DNA from: Poriferisodalis sp965204125
GTDB taxonomy: Bacteria > Actinomycetota > Acidimicrobiia > Acidimicrobiales > Poriferisodalaceae
Direction: 5' to 3'
NCBI RefSeq assembly: GCF_965204125.1
Contig: NZ_OZ241968.1
Coordinates: 2,604,001 to 2,668,000 of the forward strand
DNA: 64,000 bases
Below the pieces are notes generated by a model, which saw nothing but the letters and a program-made list of their open reading frames with translations, did not search any database and was not told the origin of the DNA. Of the stretch, positions 31,115-39,530 are shown one piece after another; the first letter of the stretch is position 1, and every line of letters starts with the position of its first letter. The translations under genes and the position numbers were made by a program.

Positions 31115-34100
31115 ATGAGCCTCGCTGAGACGTACCGGCTGTCGGGCCGCTACACCGACGACAGCGGCACCACGTTCATGACCGGGCTGCAAGCCCTGGC
31201 TCGCCTGCCGATCGAACAGCTCCGGGCCGACCGGCGCGCCGGCCTGCGCACGGCGGCGTTCGTGTCGGGCTATCCGGGCTCACCTCTCGGCGGCTACGAC
31301 GCCGCTGTCGAATCTGCCCGCAGCGCGACCGATCTGCCGATCGTGCATTCACCGGCCGTCAACGAGGACCAGGCCGCGACTGCCGTCATGGGCAGCCAGC
31401 TGGCCACTACCCGGCCCGATGCCACCTACGACGGCGTCGTCGGGCTGTGGTACGGCAAGGCTCCCGGCGTCGACCGCGCCACCGACGCGCTGCGCCATGC
31501 GGTCTTCGCAGGCACCGATCCTCGCGGCGGCGCAGTCGCCATTGCCGGCGACGACCCCGCAGCCAAGAGCTCCACGATCCCGTCGAGCTCGGCTGGGTCG
31601 ATGGCCGACCTGCACATCCCGGTGCTCTATCCAGGCACACCCGCCGAAGCGCTCGATCTCGGTCGCCATGCCATCGCCATGTCCCGGACAACGGGGCTGT
31701 GGACAGGCCTCAAGATCGTGGCCGACGTGGCGGACGGCGCTGCGACAGTGCTGCTGGATCCCGACCGGTTCGACCCGATCATCCCGCTTGTCGACGGCGT
31801 ACCGTACCGCCACCGGCCCGACGGCTACCTCCTCACGCCTCACACCGTCGACATCGAGCGCGAGATAGTCGAGATCCGCTACGAGCTCGCCATCGCGTAC
31901 GCCGCAGCCAACCGCTTGAACGACGCCACGGTCGATCCGCCAGACGCCTGGATTGCGATCGTGGCGTCAGGCATCACCTACCGCGAGGTTCGCGAGGCAC
32001 TGCGGCGGTTGGGCCTCGACAGCGATGAATCGGTCGCCGAGGCCGGCGTCCGGCTCGTGCGGATGGGCATGCCGATCCCGTTCAGCCCCGATCGGGCCCG
32101 GCACTTCGCCCGCGGGGTCACGGAGATCTTCGTGATCGAAGAGAAGAGTCCCAACATCGAGTCGTTGCTCAAGGACGCCCTCTACAACCAGTCGCACCAT
32201 CCTCGCATCGTCGGCAAGACCGACGAGCACGACCGGACGCTGCTCGGTTCGTACGGAGCGCTGACCGCTGACGATCTCATCGAGCCGCTGCGTGGGCGGC
32301 TGGAAGCTCGCATCGGTGACCGGCTGGTGCAGCGCCAGCCAGAGCGCGTGCGCATCGAGCTGCCCCTGGCTTTGCCCCCCGAGCAGAGCCGCTCGCCGTA
32401 CTTCTGCTCGGGCTGCCCGCACAACCGCTCCACCGAGGTGCCCGAGGGCGCCCTCGTGGGCGCCGGGATCGGCTGTCACACGATGGCGCTGTTCATGGAT
32501 CCGGAGCGGGTCGGCGACATCGTGAGCTTGACGTGCATGGGCCAGGAGGGCACCCAGTGGATCGGCATGTCGCCCTTCGTCGAAACGCAGCACATCTTCC
32601 AAAACCTGGGCGACGGCACCTATTTCCACAGCGGCCAGCTGGCGATCGCCGGCGCGGTGGCCTCGGGCACCAACATCACCTACAAGCTGCTGTGGAACCG
32701 GGCTGTCGCCATGACGGGTGGGCAGGATCCCGCCGGGCAGCTGGAGGTGCCCGACGTGGCCGCCGGGCTGCTGGCGGGAGGCGTGGCCAAGGTGCTCATC
32801 ACCACCGACGACCCGGCTGGCTACCGCGGCCGTGCGGTGCCTGCCGGTGTCGAGGTGTGGCATCGCGATCGCCTCACCGAGGCCCAGGAGCTGCTCGCCG
32901 GCATCGACGGCGTCACGGTGCTGATCCACGATCAGCAGTGCGCGGCCGAGGCGCGACGGGCCCGCAAGCGCGGCACACAGCCCACGCCGCCCAAGCGAGT
33001 GCTCATCAACGAGCGGATCTGTGAGGGCTGCGGCGATTGCGGCGCCAAGAGCAACTGCCTGTCGGTGCAGCCGGTCGACACGTTCTTCGGGCGCAAAACC
33101 CGCATTGATCAGACGTCGTGCAACCTCGACTACTCGTGCCTCGACGGCGACTGCCCGTCGTTCATGACGGTGACCGAGCCGGGGCCGTTCCGCACTGCGG
33201 TGCGCGAGATGCTGGCGCCGCTGCGGCGCAAGCGAGCAGCGAGCGGCGGCGATGGCTCCGGCGACGGCGCTCGACCCGAGCCGCCCGCTGAGCTACCCGA
33301 TCCGGTGCCGCTCGTCGGTCCCGACGAGGTGTCGGTGCGCATGTGCGGGATCGGTGGCACCGGCGTGGTGACGGTCAACCAGGTGCTCGGCACGGCAGCA
33401 ATGTTCGACGGCTTCGAGGTGCGAGGTCTCGACCAGATCGGGTTGTCGCAGAAGGCAGGCACGGTGGTGGGCGATCTGCGGCTGAAGCGGATCGGCGGGC
33501 CGGCCACGGCACGCCTCGGCAGCGGCCAGGCCGATGTGATCGTGGCCTTCGACCTGCTCGTAGCGGCATCGGCGGCAGGACTCGACGTCGCCGACCCGAC
33601 CCGGACCATGGTCGTCGGGTCGACATCGCCGACGCCGACCGGCGCCATGGTCGCCGATCCGAGTATCGACATGCCCGCGACATCCGAGCTGCTCGAGCGG
33701 GTGGCTGCGGTCACTGTCGACGGCAAGCAGCACTGGGCCGATGTCGCTTCGCTGGTGACCGCACTCTGCGGCTCTGCGGTGACGGCGAATGTGTTCGTGG
33801 TGGGCATGGCCGTCCAGGCGGGCGCGCTGCCGATCACGCCGGCGAGCGTGGAGGCGGCCATCGAGCTGAACGGCGTTGCGGTCGCCCAGAACCTCGCGGC
33901 GTTCCGCTGGGGCCGGGCGATGATCTGCGATCCGGCGGCGGTGACCGCGGCCGCGGCGCGGCGCACGGCGAATGCGGCCGACCCCGATGCGAGCACTGCC
34001 ACGGGCACCGGTCCTGACATCGCGATGCCCGAGCGGCTGGCGGCCCGTATCGACGAATTGACCGATGGGCTCGCGCTCAGGGAAACAGCGGGAGAACCCG

Positions 34101-34744
34101 ACGAGCTGCGTACGGCGCTGCGCCGGTATGCAGCCGAGCTGTGCGCCTACCAGTCAGAGGATCTGGCAATGCAGTTCCTCCACGCAGTCGAACGCGTGGC
34201 GAGCGCAGACCGGGCAGCGGGAGACGGCTCCGGCCGGCTGACAGCCGTCGGGGCAGCAGGGCACTTCAAGCTGACGGCCTACAAGGACGAGTACGAGGTG
34301 GCCCGGCTCATGTCCGATCCGGAGGCGAATGCTGCGGCGCGGGACTTGGCTGCGTCGGTCGGCGGCACGGTGTCGTGGAGCCTGCACCCGCCGCTGCTGC
34401 GAGCCCTGGGGCGCACGGGCAAGATCCGGTTCTCGACAGCATGGCGGCCGGTATTCGCGCTGCTGGCGCGCGGCAAGCGCCTCCGGGGTCGATGGTGCGA
34501 TCCGTTCGGCCGCACCGAGGTCCGCCGGACCGAGCAAGCGCTGCCTGGCGAGTACCGGGCGGCGCTCGAGACAGCGCTCGAAGCGCTGGAGCGCGATGCC
34601 GGCGCAGCGCGTTACGAACAGGCGGTCGCCATCGCCGGGCTGGCTGAGCTGGTCCGCGGCTACGAGGACGTCAAGATGGCCACGGTGGAGACGTTCCGCA
34701 CGGAGCTGGCAGCCCACGTCGCCGAGCTGGCGCCGCCCGACTGA
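31115..34744 (+). CDS. indolepyruvate-type 2-oxoacid:ferredoxin oxidoreductase (single-chain)
   Basis: Large ThDP and iron-sulfur enzyme oxidatively decarboxylating aryl or branched 2-oxoacids to acyl-CoA. The 1209 residues contain an alpha-like ThDP region (FVSGYPGSPLGGYD, then VNEDQAATAVMGSQL). Next come a beta-like catalytic region (YFCSGCPHNRSTEVPEGA and GIGCHTMALFMDP) and a cysteine-rich ferredoxin-like segment near residue 635 (ICEGCGDCGAKSNC). A gamma-type domain follows from about residue 740 (MCGIGGTGVVTVNQVLG). The ATG at 31115 has AGGAG seven bases upstream. Such single-chain IOR proteins occur in many actinobacteria and proteobacteria. The substrate is not certain from sequence; amino-acid catabolism is the likely context. 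Confidence 0.9.
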   Translation: MSLAETYRLSGRYTDDSGTTFMTGLQALARLPIEQLRADRRAGLRTAAFVSGYPGSPLGGYDAAVESARSATDLPIVHSPAVNEDQAATAVMGSQLATTRPDATYDGVVGLWYGKAPGVDRATDALRHAVFAGTDPRGGAVAIAGDDPAAKSSTIPSSSAGSMADLHIPVLYPGTPAEALDLGRHAIAMSRTTGLWTGLKIVADVADGAATVLLDPDRFDPIIPLVDGVPYRHRPDGYLLTPHTVDIEREIVEIRYELAIAYAAANRLNDATVDPPDAWIAIVASGITYREVREALRRLGLDSDESVAEAGVRLVRMGMPIPFSPDRARHFARGVTEIFVIEEKSPNIESLLKDALYNQSHHPRIVGKTDEHDRTLLGSYGALTADDLIEPLRGRLEARIGDRLVQRQPERVRIELPLALPPEQSRSPYFCSGCPHNRSTEVPEGALVGAGIGCHTMALFMDPERVGDIVSLTCMGQEGTQWIGMSPFVETQHIFQNLGDGTYFHSGQLAIAGAVASGTNITYKLLWNRAVAMTGGQDPAGQLEVPDVAAGLLAGGVAKVLITTDDPAGYRGRAVPAGVEVWHRDRLTEAQELLAGIDGVTVLIHDQQCAAEARRARKRGTQPTPPKRVLINERICEGCGDCGAKSNCLSVQPVDTFFGRKTRIDQTSCNLDYSCLDGDCPSFMTVTEPGPFRTAVREMLAPLRRKRAASGGDGSGDGARPEPPAELPDPVPLVGPDEVSVRMCGIGGTGVVTVNQVLGTAAMFDGFEVRGLDQIGLSQKAGTVVGDLRLKRIGGPATARLGSGQADVIVAFDLLVAASAAGLDVADPTRTMVVGSTSPTPTGAMVADPSIDMPATSELLERVAAVTVDGKQHWADVASLVTALCGSAVTANVFVVGMAVQAGALPITPASVEAAIELNGVAVAQNLAAFRWGRAMICDPAAVTAAAARRTANAADPDASTATGTGPDIAMPERLAARIDELTDGLALRETAGEPDELRTALRRYAAELCAYQSEDLAMQFLHAVERVASADRAAGDGSGRLTAVGAAGHFKLTAYKDEYEVARLMSDPEANAAARDLAASVGGTVSWSLHPPLLRALGRTGKIRFSTAWRPVFALLARGKRLRGRWCDPFGRTEVRRTEQALPGEYRAALETALEALERDAGAARYEQAVAIAGLAELVRGYEDVKMATVETFRTELAAHVAELAPPD

Positions 34745-34816
34745 GCCGCCGGGGCCCAGCAGGCATCTCGCCGGCCCAAACCGGCGACGTTCAGAGCCAT
34801 CGGTACCCTTCGTGGC

Positions 34817-35959
34817 GTGGCCTCGAGTCCTGCCGAGACAACGCAGTTGCCGTCGCCTGCCGGTGCAGCGGCGCCGCCGCGCGCCAACGAACCGGCGGGC
34901 CGCGCCCAGGTCGTGGGCACGGGCCTGATCGGCGGATCGGTCGCAGCGGCACTGCGCAAGTCGGGATGGCATGTGACGGGGCGCGACGCCGTCGGCGATC
35001 ACGCGCAGCGGGCACTCGAGCTCGGCTGTCTCGATGCGGTCGGCACCGACCCCGAGGCAACGTTCTGCGTGGTGGCGGTGCCCGCAGCGATGCTGGCCGA
35101 CCAGGTTGCGATCGCACTCGCCGACACCGCCGCTGCGGGCGCCGTGGTGACCGACACCGGCAGCGTCAAGACGCCGGTCGCCCAGGTGATCGCCGATGCA
35201 CGCTTCGTGCCGGGCCATCCGATGGCCGGCTCCGAACAGGACGGCATCGAAGGCGCGAATCCCGACATGTTCGCCGGTGCAGTGTGGGCCCTGACGCCGA
35301 ATGAAGCCACCGACGACAGCGCCCTGCGTGCCTGCCAGGCAGTGCTGGCAGGTTTCGGGTCTGACGTGGTGACGATGACGCCCGAACGGCACGACGCTCT
35401 CGTTGCGGTAGTGAGCCATGTGCCGCACCTCGCCGCCGCGTCGCTGATGTGCCTGGCCGACGATCGAGCCCTCGATGACGCACCGCTGCTGCGCCTGGCG
35501 GCAGGCGGTTTTCGGGACATGACCAGGATCGCCGCCGGACACCCGGGCATCTGGCTGGACATCTGTGGTGAGAACCGCGATGCCATCGTGAACGTGCTCG
35601 ACGAGTTGTCCGAGCGTCTGACGCAGATGCGCGACGTAGTCGCCGGAGCCGACCGTGAGGGACTGCGCGCCGTGCTCACTCAGGCGCGGCGCGCCCGCAC
35701 CAACCTGCCGTCGCGCTATGTGCGGCCACAGGAGCTGCTGGAAGTGCGGGTACCGATCCCGGACCGCAAGGGCCAGATCGCAGCCATCACCATGCTCGCA
35801 GCGGACTGCGACGTGAACGTGGCCGACATTGAGGTGGCCCACTCGACTGAGGGGGCCGAGGGTGTGCTCGTGCTCGTGGTGGCGCGAACCGAGGCGCAGC
35901 GCTTTCTCGCGGCTCTGGCCGGGCAGGGGTATCACCCCACCACGCGCGATCTGGCATGA
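34817..35959 (+). CDS. tyrA: prephenate dehydrogenase
   Basis: NAD-dependent oxidative decarboxylation of prephenate on the way to tyrosine. A Rossmann motif (VVGTGLIGGSVAAALR, from about residue 32) is followed by TDTGSVKTPV, FVPGHPMAGSEQDG and the His-containing VSHVPHLAAASL. The last about 75 residues form an ACT-type regulatory domain (LEVRVPIPDRKGQIAAITML), suggesting feedback control by tyrosine. It is 380 residues from the GTG at 34817; TACCCT at 34804-34809 ends seven bases upstream. The stop overlaps the aroA-cmk start, coupling two aromatic-pathway genes. Confidence 0.93.
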   Translation: MASSPAETTQLPSPAGAAAPPRANEPAGRAQVVGTGLIGGSVAAALRKSGWHVTGRDAVGDHAQRALELGCLDAVGTDPEATFCVVAVPAAMLADQVAIALADTAAAGAVVTDTGSVKTPVAQVIADARFVPGHPMAGSEQDGIEGANPDMFAGAVWALTPNEATDDSALRACQAVLAGFGSDVVTMTPERHDALVAVVSHVPHLAAASLMCLADDRALDDAPLLRLAAGGFRDMTRIAAGHPGIWLDICGENRDAIVNVLDELSERLTQMRDVVAGADREGLRAVLTQARRARTNLPSRYVRPQELLEVRVPIPDRKGQIAAITMLAADCDVNVADIEVAHSTEGAEGVLVLVVARTEAQRFLAALAGQGYHPTTRDLA

Positions 35960-38046
35960 GCGCAGGGCGGGTCATCGGGGTCATCGACCCTTTCACCAAT
36001 GGCGCATCGGGCACGGCGCTGCTGCCGGGTTCCAAGAGCATCACGAACAGGGCCGTGCTGTGTGCGGCCCTGGCCACCGGGCGCAGCACGCTCGACGGGG
36101 TCCTGTTCGCGGACGACACCGAGGCCATGATCGAAGCGGTCACTGCCCTCGGAGCGGTAGTGCGGGTGAATCGCGGCAAGCGTCGGCTCATCATCGATGG
36201 CATCGGCGGACGGCGCTCGGTATCGCATGACGCGCCAGGCGAGCCGGTCATGGTGCACGCGCGCTCGTCGGGAACGACAGCCCGCTTCATCCTGCCCGTG
36301 GTCGCCGCCCTCGGCGGCCGCTGGCTGCTCGACGGCGATCCCCAGCTGCGCACGCGCCCGCTGGACGATCTGCTGGCGGCACAGCGCTCGCTGGGCGTCA
36401 AGGTGCGCGAACTCGGCGAGCACGGCTGCCTGCCGATTGACGTGTCATCGCAGGCCGTCGACGATGCGAGCGCTGTTCTGCGTCACATACGGATCCGGGC
36501 CGACGCTTCCAGCCAGTACGCGAGCGGCCTGCTGCTCGCCGGCCCTCTGCGCGGCGGCATTCATGTGGAGATCGATTCCGATTTCGACGCCGTCAGCCGG
36601 CCCTACATCGACATGACGGTCGCGGTCATGGAGGCCTTCGGCGCGAACGTGACCGTCCCGAGTGCCGATCGCTTCGTGGTGACCGAAGGCCGCTACCGGG
36701 CCGCCGACTATGTGATCGAGCCCGATGCGTCTGCCGCGAGCTATGTCTGGGCCGCTGCTGCCCTGTGCGGCGGCAAGGTGCGTGTCGAAGGGCTCGGCAG
36801 CCACAGCATCCAAGGCGACGTGCGATTCGCTGAGGTCCTCGGCGAGATGGGGGCAGATGTCACCGTCAGCGACGATGCCATCGCCGTCGGTGCGCCGCCG
36901 AGCGGAATGCTCCTCGGAGGCTCGTTCGACTTGCGCGACTTCTCCGACACCGCTCAGACGCTGGCTGCGGTGGCAGCGTTCGCGGAGGGCACCACCTCCA
37001 TCGGCGGCATCGGATTCATCCGCCGCAAGGAGACCGACCGCATCGGCAACACGGCCACCGAGCTCGTCAAGCGCGGCGTCGATGCCGTGGCCGAGCACGA
37101 CGGCATTACCGTCCGAGCGAACCCCTTCGGGCTCCGGGCGGGCTTGGTCGACTGCCACGGCGACCATCGGATGGCGATGGCGATGTCCCTGATGGGTTTG
37201 CGCGTGGCCGGGATCGACATCGACGATCCCGATTGCGTCGCCAAGACCTTCCCCGACTTCTTCGATGCGATCGAGGCGCTCCGCGGCTCGCCTGAACCAG
37301 TCTCGGAGCAACGGGTGACGGTGATCGCGATCGACGGTCCCGCCGCCTCCGGCAAGTCCAGCGTGGCCCGCGCAGTGGCCGGCGAGCTCGAGATGGACTA
37401 TCTCGACACCGGCGCTATGTACAGGGCGGTGGCGTGGGCGGCGCTGCAAGCAGGCGTCGATCTCGGCGACCTCGCGGCGGTAGCGAGCATTGCCCGCAAT
37501 GCCGATATCCAGATTTCGAGCGTGAGCAACGCCCAGCAGGTGATGGTCGACGGCGCCGATGCCACGGCGGCGATCCGCAGTGCAGAGGTGGATCGCAGCG
37601 TCAGCGTGGCAGCGGCCAACCCGCAGGTGCGTTGGGTGCTGACCCGACGCCAGCGCGACTGGGCGAACCTCGTCGGCGGGGGGGTGATGGAGGGCCGCGA
37701 CATCGGCAGCGTGGTGTTTCCTGATGCTGTTCTCAAAGTGTTCCTCACGGCGACACCTGCCGAGCGGGCCCGTCGTCGTCTCGCCCAGCAGGCTGACTCC
37801 ACCGGCAGCGCAGGAGATGCGAGCAATGATGAGGCGGCGATCGCAGCGCTGGCCGCGGAGTTGAGCGAGCGGGATCGGTTCGACTCGGGCCGGGCCGACT
37901 CGCCGCTGCAGGTGGCACCCCGCGCGGTCATTGTCGACACCAGCGAGCTGTCGCAGGATGAGGCTGTCGAGATCATCACCGCGCTGTATCGCCGTGCGGC
38001 TGGGCTCCAGGTCCCGATCCGTCCCAGCTCGGTCCAAGGCCGATGA
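35956..38046 (+). CDS. aroA-cmk: fused EPSP synthase and cytidylate kinase
   Basis: One 696-residue chain with two enzymes. Residues about 1-445 are 3-phosphoshikimate 1-carboxyvinyltransferase (LPGSKSITNRAVLCAALATG, RSSGTTARFI, RRKETDRIGNTATELV, DCHGDHRMAMAMSLMG). Residues about 452-696 are cytidylate kinase, with the P-loop IDGPAASGKSSVARAVA (Gly461 onward), YLDTGAMYRA and the GRDIGSVVFPDA block. A linker of only about ten residues (GSPEPVSEQR) joins them, with no stop or frameshift between. The two reactions are unrelated (shikimate pathway and CMP/dCMP phosphorylation). In Mycobacterium cmk stands alone at this position. The start overlaps tyrA and the stop overlaps plsC. Confidence 0.94.
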   Translation: MSAGRVIGVIDPFTNGASGTALLPGSKSITNRAVLCAALATGRSTLDGVLFADDTEAMIEAVTALGAVVRVNRGKRRLIIDGIGGRRSVSHDAPGEPVMVHARSSGTTARFILPVVAALGGRWLLDGDPQLRTRPLDDLLAAQRSLGVKVRELGEHGCLPIDVSSQAVDDASAVLRHIRIRADASSQYASGLLLAGPLRGGIHVEIDSDFDAVSRPYIDMTVAVMEAFGANVTVPSADRFVVTEGRYRAADYVIEPDASAASYVWAAAALCGGKVRVEGLGSHSIQGDVRFAEVLGEMGADVTVSDDAIAVGAPPSGMLLGGSFDLRDFSDTAQTLAAVAAFAEGTTSIGGIGFIRRKETDRIGNTATELVKRGVDAVAEHDGITVRANPFGLRAGLVDCHGDHRMAMAMSLMGLRVAGIDIDDPDCVAKTFPDFFDAIEALRGSPEPVSEQRVTVIAIDGPAASGKSSVARAVAGELEMDYLDTGAMYRAVAWAALQAGVDLGDLAAVASIARNADIQISSVSNAQQVMVDGADATAAIRSAEVDRSVSVAAANPQVRWVLTRRQRDWANLVGGGVMEGRDIGSVVFPDAVLKVFLTATPAERARRRLAQQADSTGSAGDASNDEAAIAALAAELSERDRFDSGRADSPLQVAPRAVIVDTSELSQDEAVEIITALYRRAAGLQVPIRPSSVQGR

Positions 38047-38738
38047 GCGGATCGGGCCGGCCCGAGACCGATCTGCGCGACAGGCCGCTGAACATGGCCG
38101 TCTACAAGATCATGAAGTACGCAATCTGGGGCGTCTTCCGGGCGTGGAACCGGATCTCCGTTGATGGGCTGACGAACCTGCCCGACGGCCCGTGCGTGTG
38201 GGTGCCCAACCATCGCAGCTACATCGACACGCCGATCCACGCCGCGATTCCTGCGCGGATGCGGGTGATGGGCAAGGACTCGATGTGGAAGTACCGCTTT
38301 CCGGGCTGGCTGTTCACGACGATCGGCTGCTTCCCGGTGAACCGTGACGCGCCGGATCGGGCAGCGCTGAGGACTGCGCTAAATGCGCTGACCGACGGCG
38401 ACGACCCGGTCGTGATGTTCGGCGAGGGCGAGCGCAAGGACGGGCCGCGGGTGCTGCCGCTCATGGACGGACCGGTGTACCTGGCGGCGAGGGCGCAGGT
38501 GCCGATCGTGCCCGTCGGGATCGGCGGGACTGCCGCAGCCATGCCCCGCGGCGCCAAGTTCATGTATCCCCGGCGCATCAAGTTCATCATCGGCGAGCCG
38601 ATGGACCCGCCGCCGCTGGGACCGAGTGGCCGGGCATCACGACGAGCGATACGCGAGCTCACCGAGGATCTGCGCGAGCGCATCCAGGCGCTCTACGACC
38701 AAGCCCAAGCCGACGTCGGCACCCCCAACCTGCGCTGA
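38043..38738 (+). CDS. plsC: 1-acyl-sn-glycerol-3-phosphate acyltransferase family protein
   Basis: Acyltransferase of phospholipid synthesis, acting at the membrane. The catalytic HX4D motif is NHRSYID (His57, Asp62), followed by the acceptor-binding FGEGERKDG and a conserved VPIVPVGIGGTA. It is 231 residues long, with a moderately hydrophobic N-terminal segment. The ATG at 38043 overlaps the aroA-cmk stop (ATGA). It is the last gene of the conserved block before the accessory island. Confidence 0.9.
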   Translation: MSGSGRPETDLRDRPLNMAVYKIMKYAIWGVFRAWNRISVDGLTNLPDGPCVWVPNHRSYIDTPIHAAIPARMRVMGKDSMWKYRFPGWLFTTIGCFPVNRDAPDRAALRTALNALTDGDDPVVMFGEGERKDGPRVLPLMDGPVYLAARAQVPIVPVGIGGTAAAMPRGAKFMYPRRIKFIIGEPMDPPPLGPSGRASRRAIRELTEDLRERIQALYDQAQADVGTPNLR

Positions 38739-38819
38739 TTTGGCCACGGCCTGGGTCTGGTGCCGCAAGACATCAGCCGGGTTCGCCGGCGCCGCTGATG
38801 GAACAGGTGCTCGGCGCCG

Positions 38820-39176
38820 TCAGAGTTCTGCTGCGTCGGCACCGAGTCTGTGCATGTCAGAGGCGTCAGTGGTGAGGACTCTGACGCCGAGCTGGTCGGC
38901 GAGCACGGCGAGGCTGGCATCGACGACGTCGCTCGTACCAGTGCGCGCACAACGCTGGCCGATCACACGAGGGTCCCCGAACGGGTACACATCCATTGCC
39001 TTGACCAACATCGCCAAAGGCACCTGCCTCGCAGGCTCCCTCCATGCTTGGGCCAGAGCAGCATCGTTCGTTGCCGGGATCGCTCCTTCGGCCTGCATCT
39101 GGCGTACGAGCGCCAGGACGACTCGTCGCTTCGATGGGTTCTCGAGCGCGATGAACACGCCGGCATCGAGGATCAC
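38820..39176 (-). CDS. PIN-domain toxin (VapC-like)
   Basis: Probable ribonuclease toxin of a type II toxin-antitoxin pair. The 118 residues start VILDAGVFIALE, carrying the first PIN aspartate (Asp4) and a following acidic residue. The C-terminal half has the paired acidic sites in TSDVVDASLAVLADQ and LTTDASDMHRLG, matching the four-acid metal site of PIN nucleases. The GTG at 39176 overlaps the antitoxin stop by four bases. The RNA target is unknown. It is the first gene of the accessory island on the minus strand. Confidence 0.88.
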   Translation of the reverse strand: MILDAGVFIALENPSKRRVVLALVRQMQAEGAIPATNDAALAQAWREPARQVPLAMLVKAMDVYPFGDPRVIGQRCARTGTSDVVDASLAVLADQLGVRVLTTDASDMHRLGADAAEL

Positions 39177-39439
39177 CGATTCGACCAGATCTCCTCAGCA
39201 CGGGCTGCCTCCGCCTCGGTCGGCTCGCCCCACTCGGCGATCGCCCACTCGACGAAGTCGTTCATAGCGTCGAGTTGAGCGTCCCTTGTCGCCAGCAGTC
39301 GAAGCCCTTCTTCGACAGCCTCGCGTTCGGTGCGACGCCGAGCCGCAGTCGACCTCAGGTCGCGCAGTGCCTCTGGCCCCAGGAACATGGCTTTCCGCCG
39401 TGGCTTGTCAAGAGCAATCTCAGGGGCAATTTCAGGCAT
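39173..39439 (-). CDS. VapB-like antitoxin
   Basis: Small 88-residue protein directly upstream of the PIN toxin, the usual antitoxin position. The N-terminus (MPEIAPEIALDKPRRKAMFL) could bind DNA, while the helical, acidic C-terminus (EWAIAEWGEPTEAEAARAEE) would wrap the toxin. Start ATG 39439 is chosen because TATGCT (39446-39451, minus strand) ends six bases before it, as in other apparently leaderless genes here. Longer frames upstream run into the helicase gene's start region. The DNA-binding family is not certain. Confidence 0.8.
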   Translation of the reverse strand: MPEIAPEIALDKPRRKAMFLGPEALRDLRSTAARRRTEREAVEEGLRLLATRDAQLDAMNDFVEWAIAEWGEPTEAEAARAEEIWSNR

Positions 39440-39452
39440 ACAACAAGCATAC
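39436..39452 (-). promoter_or_regulatory. candidate promoter/operator of the PIN toxin-antitoxin pair
   Basis: The hexamer GCATAC occurs twice in direct orientation (39436-39441 and 39447-39452) with a five-base spacer, overlapping a TATGCT -10 candidate and the antitoxin start. Repeated half-sites over a promoter are the usual arrangement for toxin-antitoxin autorepression; function is inferred. Confidence 0.4.
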
Positions 39453-39530
39453 ATGAGGCACTGCCTCCAATGGCCCTCATATTGTGTTGGCCGCTGTTGC
39501 AGCAGTTCGGACGATGGCAGACTCGGGACG

